Source: Hemicordylus capensis
Taxonomy: Eukaryota > Chordata > Lepidosauria > Squamata > Cordylidae
Length of the DNA stretch: 64,000 nt
Assembly: GCF_027244095.1 (NCBI RefSeq)
Contig: NC_069659.1
Location: 84,627,501-84,691,500, forward strand
Direction of reading: 5' to 3'
The translations under genes were made by a program, and so were the position numbers. Shown here piece after piece: positions 36,191-45,836 of the stretch; position 1 is the stretch's first letter, and the number at the start of each line of letters is the position of its first letter. The notes below the pieces were generated by a model. The model had not been told where the DNA came from, searched no databases, and worked only from the letters and a program-made list of their open reading frames with translations.

Positions 36191-37275
36191 TCTCCCTCCT
36201 TCCTTCTCCCTCAAATATTTATACCCCACCCCTTCAGTGTACTACTGCTCAGGGCAGCTTACAACTTATTTATCTATTAATAAAATAGATAAAATATAGG
36301 ACAAAATAATAATAATAATAAGTTAAAAGACCAGGCTAAAATCACCAATAAAATAAGTTTTAAAACTGAGATTAAAAGTTATCAGTAAAAAGCTAAACAC
36401 TAAAAAACCTTCCAGATAAAAGCAGAGAATAAGGTATTTTAAAAGCCTCTCTAAAAAGATGTGTCTTCAGTTGTTTCTCAAAAACACTAAGGGAGGAAGT
36501 ATGGTAAAGCTTTTCCGGGAGAGCGTTCCAGTTGAGGGGCCACAGCTGGAAAGGTCCTGTCTCTAGTTCCAGCCAGCCAGATCTCCATTAGTGGAGGGAC
36601 CATGATTAGGGCCTGAGATGTTGAGTGGAGGGCCCTGGAAGGTTCATATGGACAAATGCAGTCCAATAGGTACCCCGGTCCCAGGTTCTGCAGGGCTTTA
36701 AAGGTTAAGACCAACACCTTTAATCTACCCTGGAAGCAGGCCGGTAACCAGTGAAGCTGCAGTAGGATGGATGTAATACCCGTGAAGTGACTTGTGCCCA
36801 TGAACATCCTAGCAGCAGCATATTGGACCAGCTGAAGCTTCTGAACCATCTTCAAAGGCAGCCCCACATAAAGCACATTGCAGTAGTACAATCTGGATGT
36901 CACCAAAGCATGAGTGACTGACATCAGCTCCAACTTCAGCTCCAACTTCTCCAAGTAGAGTCGCAGCTGGCATATCAGCTGTAGCTGGTAAAAAGCATTT
37001 CTGCACACTGCTGCCACCTGTGCCTCCAAGGACAGTGTTGGGTCCAGAAGCATCCCCAAGTTGCAGACTTTGTCTTTCAGAGGGAGTGTGACCCCGTCCA
37101 AGACCAGATTTACCTCATTACTTAGATGATCTGTTTTACCAACCAAGAGCACTTCCGTCTTACGTGGATTAAGTTTCAGCTTGTTTGCTCCCACCCAGTC
37201 CAGAACAGCCTCCATATCCTGATTCAGAACACCCATGGCCTCCGTGGTGTCTGCTGACTTAAATGATAGGTAATA
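36190..37275 (-). mobile_element. L2-group LINE, C-terminal ORF2 and 3' end
   Basis: An uninterrupted 249-codon frame (37236-36487) reads DWVGANKLKLNPRKTEVLLV, THALVTSRLYYCNVLYVGLP, VQYAAARMF and LHWLPACFQGRLKVLVLTFK. This is the conserved C-terminal part of reverse transcriptase ORFs of the L2/CR1 group. The core catalytic YADD part is absent (5' truncation). The 3' region ends in GGGGTATAAATATTTGAGGG. Confidence 0.85.
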
Positions 37276-37498
37276 GCAAGATGAAAGGTAATTATCTAAA
37301 TGACAGAGAATTGAGACCCATCTATTTCATTAACAAGTGAGCTCTGCTAATTGTCTTCCTCAGCTTACTATTTTTAAATGGGGTGAAAAACTTTGGTGAT
37401 CTGATACATGGAGACCTTTTGATGCCTACTTTCATTGAAGTGGGGTAGGGTGGAGGATAAAGGAATATGTCCTGGTGAAGGAAGTAAAAACTCTTAAT

Positions 37499-38764
37499 GA
37501 GGCTGTACACACGATCCATGTTTAGAGCCTGGGAGGGTACTGCGGGCAGAGCGGGCTTAGCCCGCTCTCCCTGCAGACGAGCAGTCGTGCAGCCCTGGGT
37601 GGCTGGATCGGCTGCCCACATGACTGCCAGCTCCATCACAGAGCCAGTGGGGGCTGCTGGGATCAGGCACCACTTGGCCCCCGGAAGTCCCAGGATACCC
37701 TGCTTGAATGCGCAGGGCATTCTGGGGGGACCTCCAATACCGGGAGGCTGCTTGTAGGCTCCTGGTCGGGGGTCTACAGGTGAAACTCGGAAAATTAGAA
37801 TATTGTGCAAAAGTCCATTAATTTCAGTAATGCAAATTAAAAGGTGAAACTGATATATGAGACAGACGCATTACATGCAAAGCGAGATAAGTCAAGCCTT
37901 AATTTGTTATAATTGTGATGATCATGGTGTACAGTTCATGAAAACCCCAAATCCACAATCCCAGAAAATTAGAATATTACATGGAACCAAGAAGACAAGG
38001 ATTGTAGAATAGAACGATATCGGACCTCTGAAAAGTATAAGCACGCATATGTATTCAGTACTTGGTTTGGGCCCCTTTTGCAGCAATTACTGCCTCAGTG
38101 CGGCGTGGCATGGATGCTATCAGCCTGTGGCACTGGTGAGGTGTTATGGAAGACCAGGATGCTTCATTAGCGGCCTTCAGCTCTTCTGCATTGTTTGGTC
38201 TCATGTCTCTCATCCTTCTCTTGGCAATGCTCCATAGATTCTCTATGGGGTCAGGTCAGGCGAGTTTGCTGGCCAATCAAGCACAGTACACTGTATACTT
38301 TTCAGAGGTCCGATATTGTTCTATTCTACACTCCTTGTCTTCTTGGTTCCATGTAATATTCTAATTTTCTGGGATTGTGGATTTGGGGTTTTCATGAGCT
38401 GTACGCCATGATCATCACAATTATAACAAATTAAGGCTTGACTTATCTTGCTTTGCATGTAATGCATCTGTCTCATATATCAGTTTCACCTTTTAATTTG
38501 CATTACTGAAATTAATGGACTTTTGCACGATATTCTAATTTTCCGAGTTTCACCTGTATTTGTGTGTCGCTGCGTGCCGCAGCAGAACACAAGCAGGAAA
38601 ACAAGGTTAACGGAGCGCCTGCTCTATTTATGGGGAGGGTGTTTTAGGTGGGCTGACTGCCTTGGGAGCACTGGCCTCGCCCATGAGCCTGGTGGTTCCC
38701 ACAATCACTGGAAAGTGGGCTAAGCTCCCTTAGCCCACTTTCCAGTGATCGTGGGGATAGCCTC
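37499..38764 (-). mobile_element. Harbinger-like MITE (GAGGC family) split by a Tc1-like element
   Basis: Ends GAGGCTGTACACACGATC and GATCGTGGGGATAGCCTC are inverted repeats, with a 3-bp AAT duplication (37496-37498 and 38765-38767). A subterminal hairpin with perfect 21-bp arms lies at 38704-38724 and 38729-38749. It is closely related to 54816-55259 on the other strand. A 780-bp Tc1-like element sits inside. Confidence 0.8.
37777..38556. mobile_element. Tc1-like DNA transposon, internally deleted, long TIRs
   Basis: Termini CAGGTGAAACTCGGAAAATT and AATTTTCCGAGTTTCACCTG, with TA on both sides. The inverted arms are about 265 bp and differ at roughly seven positions. Between them, minus-strand pieces read LDWPANSPDLTP and SMPRRTEAVIAAKGAQTKY-like words, the C-terminal end of a Tc1 transposase, with stops. 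It is non-autonomous, and the similar arms suggest a fairly recent origin. Confidence 0.9.
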
Positions 38765-38767
38765 AAT

Positions 38768-39889
38768 ATGTTAGAAATAGCCAAACTGTCATCTCTAAAC
38801 AAGTTTTGCTGTTTGTAATGTACACACGCACGCACACACACACACCACTTTGACAACACTGCACACTTACTTGAAAATGCTGCACATGATTATTTTCAGC
38901 CAGTTGTGTAAGCCACTTCCATTAGAGCTAAATAAAAACCGGACTTCTGGCTATTCATATTGTTTGTTGTGTGGATATGACCTTTGCAATAATGTGTTGG
39001 GCTCTGATGCAATGGATGCTATTATTTTTAAGATCCTTCTATTTTGTGCAGGGTATTAATATTTCTTTGTTTCAAATGAAATATGTCCTTAGATCCTGAG
39101 CACTTGTTATTAAGAGATCAGTTTTGAAACATAGGTCTGTGCACTAGTTTGATCTGAATAAGTTACACCTAATGCTTTGATGCAGGAATACACAGGATGC
39201 TCACATCTATACAGGAAAGTGCTTGAGCTCTCATGTACAGAAACAAATCTGTAACACCACATGTGCAAAGGTGGGTATTCCTAGTATCAGAAACCTCAGA
39301 TACTAGGGGCCAAAACAGATGTGATGCAGCAGTCTGTGGATTTAATTTGCAACACAGATCTGGCTCAGTTTTAAAGAAAAAAGGGAGGATGTATTTGATT
39401 TGAAGTTTTTGAACTGCAAAAGGGACATTTGGATGAGGAGTGTAGAATCCTCTCCATGCAATTTGCCTCCCATAGCATTCTTATTATCAGCTAAGTTTGA
39501 TACTCAAAGTAATCTCAGCTGAATAAAAGTCACTTAAGGAAAGCGAGCTGTGAATGCCTCTCACCTGTGTGCTTCTTTTGATGTTAAAAACACACGTCAT
39601 AGAAACACACAGGCGTTAAACTACAGATGCCATCACATCTAGCTAGCACTTGGAAAGAAAGCCCATTGATGTTATGGAAATACATTCCAGCTGGGTACAA
39701 TCAATGGAAAATTAGGTACATTATGACTTGTTAGTGGAAAAATGTATTTGTACTCAGGTGCAAATGGGTATGGATTCCATACATACTCTAAAAAAAACCC
39801 TGTACCCCTAAACATGCTTAGTTGGAAACAATTTTTATGGAATATGTGATGTATTTCCAAATAGCCACATTTGAGGACAGGGTATAAAA
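38768..39889. other. Unassigned intergenic sequence
   Basis: A short (CA)n run is near 38822-38846. Nothing else is recognised. Confidence 0.4.
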
Positions 39890-41334
39890 CAGGGGTGCAC
39901 AACTCAAATGCCTTGGTGGGCCGAAACCAGCTGTGAGCAGGGGCCAAAATCAATTTAAGATCCTAAATTTAGGACATTATTAAATTGATATTTAATTAAT
40001 AAATCAAATTAAAATGAAATTTATTAAAATGCATTTAATTAAAATTAAGTTATCTGTTAAAGCTCTGGCAGGCCAAGATTAATTAAACTGAAATTAAATT
40101 GAATCTAAATTCATCAATATTGTCTTGCACCTGCATAGATTAAGTATAGACTTGCTTCCAGAATAACAGAGTCACTGACCCTTTGCTACTGGTGAGTCCT
40201 CAGGCATCTCCTCTCTTTACTTACTTATTTTGTGGGGAGTTGGCATCAGAATACATGCTGGCCACAACAGTTGTTAGTTTTTTCACAGATGTGTAGAGCC
40301 TTCCTGCCTTTGTGTTCTTGCTGGTGGCTGCTACTCATGTATCCACAAGCTTGCCTGACTCTCAATAACAAGTCATTAGCATACCTGCCGCCTCCTTTTT
40401 TCACTTTTCAGGCAACATCAAAGTAAAAAGTATAAAAGTGAATGAATATGTAATTAATGCAGTCCAATTTTGTGAGAAGAAATAAATGCTAAGTAGCTGA
40501 AATAATCGAGGAACATAGGAAGCTGCCATATACTGAGTCAGACCATTGGTCCATCTAGCTCAGTACTTTCTACACAGACTGGCAGTGGTTTCTCCGAGGT
40601 TGCAGACAGGAATCTCTCTCAGCCCCATCTTGGAGATGCCAGGGAGAGAACTTGGAACCTTCTGCATGCTGTTCTTTCCCATGGTGGCCCCATCCCCTAA
40701 GAGGAATATCTTACAGTGCTCACATGAAGTCTCCCATTCAAATGCAACCAGGGTGGACCCTGCTTAGCAAAGGGGACAATGCCTGACACTCAATAACAAG
40801 TCATTAGCATGCCTGCCTCCTCCTTTGGGAACCCCGACAAATTCCCCACTAAGACATTTTTGTAAAGTCCCTCTGCGTTCCAGGCCCCAGAGGGGCTTGG
40901 GAGTCCGGGCAGGTGGTGCACTGCTTGCCTCCGCCCACCCTGGCTCCTAAGCTCTTCTGCCTCCATTGGGTGTGTGCTGGTAATGAGGCACGTATGCACT
41001 CTCTGTCTACATCAGGACACATGCACACACCTTTTGCCAGAAAGCTCCCAGCCCTGAAGAAGACAGAGGGGCTTGGGAGCAGGGGTAGTCGTGAGCATTG
41101 CCTGCTACAGCTCCCACAGCAGCCCCTGATTAGAGCAGAGCAGCTCAGGAACTAGGTGAGTGGCCATGGGAGGTGAGTGGCGCCACACCTGCAGCAGCAT
41201 CACACTCGCCATCACTCCTGCCAACCACCCCCCATGGGAGAGGAGTGTTAGCAGTGGCCTGCTTCCATTGCGGGCAGGTCAAAGTATGCTTGCGGGCTGG
41301 ATGCAGCCCATAGGACATATATTGTGCAGCCCTG
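39890..41334. mobile_element. hAT-like non-autonomous element with a SINE inside
   Basis: Termini CAGGGGTGCACAACTC and ATATTGTGCAGCCCTG with flanking GTATAAAA and GAATAAAA (7 of 8 identical). The interior has an AT-rich left part (TTAAATTGATATTTAATTAA) and a GC-rich right part. It carries a 5S-derived SINE at 40510-40780. Confidence 0.8.
40510..40780 (-). mobile_element. 5S rRNA-derived SINE, copy 3
   Basis: GGAACATAGGAAGCTGCCAT to CAGGGTGGACCCTGCTTAGC, the reverse complement of the family. The head is truncated near GGGGACAAT. This is the best preserved of the three copies. Confidence 0.82.
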
Positions 41335-41454
41335 GAATAAAACATGCAGATGCTTTTATAACCTCAGTATTGGGATTATAAGCATTTACTGGTACAACAA
41401 TTTCCTTTTTCTGGAAACAGATTCTTAGAGGCAAATAGCAAAAGGCAAAAAATC

Positions 41455-42095
41455 CTGGTTGACATCCTGATTAACAAAGCACTTGTGCTTTCAAAGAGAT
41501 CCAGCCTGATAGAGCGCCGGTGCTTGTATGTGCACAAATTTCAGCTATATTCTTTTCCTCCTAGAGGCCTTCTGTGTCACCTGAAAATATTTCCTTGAGG
41601 GCTGCATGACCCTCAGGGACATATCTTCAGGTGGCACAGAGTGTTTCAGGAGAAGAAGAGGTGGTTATCAAAATTTGCCCCCACTATTGAACCAGCAGTG
41701 GAGCTGTATTAGTTGAACATTTCAGAAGTATTCAGGGGCATAACTATAATAGGGCAAGGGGAGGCAGTTGTCTGGGAGCCTACTGCCTTGGAGGTCTTCC
41801 TGAGGCAAGTCACATGACTGACTGCCCCAGCTGCGCATCTGCCTGGGCTTGCTTCAGTTGTAGTCATCCTCCCAAACTGATGTGGTTGTTAAGACCTGGA
41901 GCTACCAGACCAGCATGTATCGTCCACAATTACCACTATTCAGCCTCATTTAAGATTTCTTTGCTTCATGAGCTGAGCTTCAGTGAGAGGGGGCATTTTA
42001 AAATCTTGTCTCTGGGACCACTCCAAACTTGCTACGCCCCTGGAAGTATTGGTGCTTCTCCTGTTGCACTGGTGCTTTGTTAGTCACGATATCTT
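41455..42095. mobile_element. Family E MITE, copy 2, split by a hAT-like MITE
   Basis: TTGACATCCTGATTAACAAAG at the left and CTTTGTTAGTCACGATATC at the right are inverted. The centre has CAGGTGGCACAGAGTGTTTC. It is split by 41733-42042. Confidence 0.6.
41733..42042. mobile_element. hAT-like MITE, 310 bp
   Basis: Termini CAGGGGCATAACTATAAT and CAAACTTGCTACGCCCCTG. A perfect 8-bp target duplication, GAAGTATT, lies at 41725-41732 and 42043-42050. Confidence 0.88.
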
Positions 42096-43834
42096 TTATT
42101 TGTTTGGCACTGCTGCCCATGAAAGTTTGTGTTATAACAGAAACCTTAGGATACAATACAGGAGATCTTTTGTTTGAATCCCATTTAAATGATTGTGCTC
42201 TTTTGCACTTAACATTCAGAGATAAATTTCTTGGTACAAATTTTATTTAAAAGAATGTATTCACCAGAGTAATTCTTATATTTTTCTGCTATGCCTATAG
42301 TATGTCCACAATTCTAGAATTTGCTCCCTTTCTTTGTTAATGTCTATTATACACATTTTCTTGGCTCATAAAAGCGAATTTGGGTGATTCATTGTTTACC
42401 AACCAGGCTTGGATCAATTTCAGCCCTTAAATCCCTGTATCTACAAGATTTGCCTGTATCCACAAGAACTCTGGTAAATTGAATTCTCCAAATGAAAGCA
42501 CATACTGTGCAGTGATTTAAAAACATTCTGAAGTTTTGCACATGTAACCTGGCTATAAATGTTGAACATTACAACATAGCCCAAGGTAGGGCTGGGTTGG
42601 GATAAAGAGATATTAGCAAACCTTTTTCATTCTTTAAAAATAACATTCTTTTATTAAAATGTTCACATCAAATGAAATAACCCACACACACATTCCAAAA
42701 TTCATAAAGTTTATTATCTAATATCATATATTGCATAAATACTCTATCCTTGTTATATGTCTTTTTTTAAAAAAAGTGATAACTTAAAAGATCACATTAG
42801 ACAAGAAATATAAAAATAAATAGGTTCATTAAATGCATTTATTACCAATTATAACCCTTCTCAGAAGAGAAAGAATATAAATACTTATAAAGTATGTATC
42901 ATCTATAGTAATATATTTTACTATATACAAATGGAGAGCTATATTCTCTCAGTCTATGGACTGGCACAAACTTTTAAATACACGTGTATTGGCATACTGC
43001 TGTGGATGGACCCGCTATCCCTCAGCTTAGTCTTCCCTGCCTTACAAGAGACATGAACAGTGTAAAAATGTTGGGTGCCGTGGATTTAGTCCAGGAGCCA
43101 GGCCCACAAATTGTGTTCACTGGTACCCTCTCAGGGAATGAATGCTCATAATGACTTTTGACAATGTCCACCCCACTAGAGATAGAAGATACATGATAAC
43201 ACTGTTGCACTTGCACCTTTCTCTGGGTTACTATCCCTACTTTATTCTTACCTCCCCCCCAATAATTAGGGAAAACTGCAGTCATTTTTTGCACAGAAGA
43301 AAGAATTCGAATAAGGTTAGGGTAACAACAAATTGGTGTACTCTCCCAGTGGAGTAATCTTTGGCGGACTTTCCTGCCAATTTCATCTCCATTCCTCTGA
43401 CAACACCAATAAAATATTACAGTCATTTTTGTGTTTGAAACACATTTTGAAAATACCATTTCAAATTTGGCTGTTGCAAGCCTGATGGTCAGGACAGTAA
43501 AAACATGATAATATACTGAAAGCACTGGAATGCCATCACCTCTTTTCAATCCCTAGGAGTGTAGACCTTGTCAAAAGTCACAATGAGATTTCGTCCCCCC
43601 AGAGGATACTAACCATTCCAGCTTGGTCATGTACTAATTACAAGATTTCCTGTTCATAATGGAATTGTATCAATCTGTAGCAATCCACATGTAAGTGTTA
43701 CAATTGGCCAGCATATGTAGGCTATATCAACAGAATGGTCAGACCATAACAATAATTCAAATGGCAGCAAGGAGGAGTATATTTTCACAAAGAAATGAGA
43801 CTATGATTTACTCATGAGACAGACTATGAATACT

Positions 43835-44092
43835 ACTACTATTTATATACCGCTCTTCAAAGTTTCCAAAGCGGTTTACATAGAAAAATAAAGAATAAAT
43901 AAATAAGATGGATCCCTGTCCCCAAAGGGCTCACAATCTAAACATGAAATATAAAAGGTAAACACAACAGCAGCCACTGGAGGGATGCTGTGCAGGGGCT
44001 GGATAGGGCCAGTTGCTCTCTCACCTGCTAAATACAAGAGAATCACCACTTTGAAAGGTGGCTCTTTGCTCAGTTAGCAAGGGTCATGAGAC
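43835..44092 (-). mobile_element. Family C SINE in the ADAMTS1 3'UTR region
   Basis: TATTTATATACCGCTCTTCA, CCCCAAAGGGCTCACAATCT and GGCTCTTTGCTCAGTTAGCA match family C on the minus strand, the same sense as ADAMTS1. Confidence 0.75.
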
Positions 44093-44119
44093 ATGCACGT
44101 GCTGCCAAGCTAAACTTAC

Positions 44120-44285
44120 AGTGCAATCCTAAACATCTTTTCTCAGAATTAAGTTCCACTCAGTCCAACAGGACTTACTCCCTGCATAGTATAGAAACCT
44201 TGCAGGACAATCCTTAGCATGTTTACTTGGAAGCAAGCCCAGTAGGGCTTTCTCCCAAGTAAGCATTCATAGGATTGCAGGCTTA
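44120..44285. repeat. Family F palindromic repeat (composite)
   Basis: GTGCAATCCTAAACATC at the left and CATTCATAGGATTGCAGGC at the right are inverted, with internal AAGTTCCACTCAGTCCAACA and its near complement. Diverged relatives are at 52351-52437, 57004-57610 and 62020-62165. Confidence 0.55.
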
Positions 44286-45103
44286 GTTTCACTGGACTGC
44301 TTTGAAGCAAATGAGGTGTGAACCACCAGCACATACACAAAAAAGAGCACATTCCAGGCCAATGAGAATGGTATGCAGCTTTGGAACTGCTACCTTTCTA
44401 ACTCTGCAGGCTGAGCATACCGACAGCAAGGAAAAGACATCTCAGTAAATCAAGAGGTTTTAAGAGCACTACATTCTATTCATCAGGAGATTTATCAAGC
44501 AGCCATTATTGTACTTGCTCATTTATGGGTGGAACATATGGCTTTAGTTTTAAATAAAACTATTATCTAAATGATAGCAGCCATGAACAGTATAGTTGAA
44601 GGTTCTTTTTAAATATTGATTTATATTTTTTTTGCTCTTTGTGAGGTAGGCAACACCTGACCAATAATTAAGCTTGGAGAAAAACTGTCTTTCCTTCCCC
44701 AACTTTGATCAAGATAAGTATTTTATCAGTACCGCAACACAACTCCTGAAGGAAAAAAGAAAACATTGACATGTTTGTTTAAACTTGCTTTGGCCGCTGC
44801 CTATGTTTTGTTTAACTTGTAACAGACTTAAAAGAGGAAATTGTAATGCCTCAGGGTTTTATCTGCTGAAGATGAAATAGCTAGTGACATTGGTTTGTCA
44901 TTTTATCAGATTTTCAGTTGACAGGTTTCTTTTTCTTCCATGATGCAACATAATCTAACATTATTTGCACTGGCCCATCTCAGTGAATCCCCGCTCTGTA
45001 CATTTTTCATGCAAATTACAATTTTTGCCTCTCACCCTTGTTTTCAGTGCTTTGGTCTGGGGGACAAAAAAAGAGACCTTTAGCTTTCCCAGTCTGTCCT
45101 GGT

Positions 45104-45836
45104 TTAGCTGCAGATTGTAACATTGCAAAGGTCTATTAGAGGTTTAGGTCTCTTTGAAAGGTCACAGCTTTCATCTGACATTGTGCTGCCATCAGAGGAA
45201 ATACATTTTAATGACCTCTTTTTAAAACCTTTCCCACATGACTTAGAGCATGATGACCAGTCTCCCAGCTGCCACTGTGGGCATGGTGTGTCTGCACACG
45301 GTCGGACATCACTTGGTTTGAGTTCTTTTGCACAGTCTACAGCAGGCTGTCCATTAATGCCTCTACACTCTACAGATCTTCTCTGCCGGCCTGATCCACA
45401 TGACTTTGAACATTCCCCCCATTCTTCAATAACCCATTCAGATAAAATGGTCTCTTTGATTGCGTTGAAGGATTCAATCTTTTTACTGGGAGGCTTCTCA
45501 GACTCTGTTTTCTTCACAAAATAAGTATATTTTATTTTAGATTGAAATGAATCACCCACAGAAAGGACCTGTATTGTTAAAGGTTCCTTCAGTGGACTGA
45601 AGCTGCGAATTCTTTCCAGAGAAGCAGATGAGCCACTGTACCGCAAAACGTTGCCTTTATGAGTAATGTCTTGTTCCAATGTCGATAATGTATAGTCACC
45701 ATTGAGAATATAGGCACCATCAGCAGCTTTTATAGCAAGGTAACTACCTTCATGCTTTGTACCCTTATGATTTCTTTGCTTAACTTCTATGTTCGTTGCT
45801 CCAGCAGGAACAATAATAATATCCTGATAACCAGGT
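45104..45836 (-). CDS. ADAMTS1: ADAMTS1 coding exon 9 (spacer and last two TSP1 repeats)
   Basis: The exon encodes residues 692 (split) to 935 and the TAA stop. The acceptor is TTGTAG|ACCTGG. The spacer begins [20 protein letters not shown] and includes [20 protein letters not shown]. Two C-terminal TSP1 repeats follow: [17 protein letters not shown] at 825 and [16 protein letters not shown] at 880. The protein ends NVTICS. A lysine/serine-rich linker ([12 protein letters not shown]) before the second TSP1 repeat is longer than in human. Confidence 0.96.

Larger units (their letters stand above)
42650..45103 (-). other. ADAMTS1: Probable ADAMTS1 3'UTR
   Basis: This is AT-rich sequence directly after the stop codon, with no other gene before it. 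On the minus strand AATAAA occurs at 43246-43241, 42843-42838, 42715-42710 and 42655-42650, so the end is ambiguous; the last gives the longest form. A family C SINE (43835-44092) and palindromic repeats (44120-44285) interrupt it. Several ATTTA motifs occur. The ends are inferred from signal hexamers only. Confidence 0.45.

Noticed and set aside
36487-37236. Host protein gene
   Set aside because: The motifs are those of a non-LTR retrotransposon ORF, and the frame abuts a LINE tail.
37322-37810. 162-codon minus-strand frame
   Set aside because: It runs from flanking DNA through a MITE into a Tc1 arm, so it is an accidental frame.
43022-43549. 175-codon minus-strand frame downstream of ADAMTS1
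   Set aside because: It lies in the probable 3'UTR, matches no family that I know, and has no promoter or splice context.
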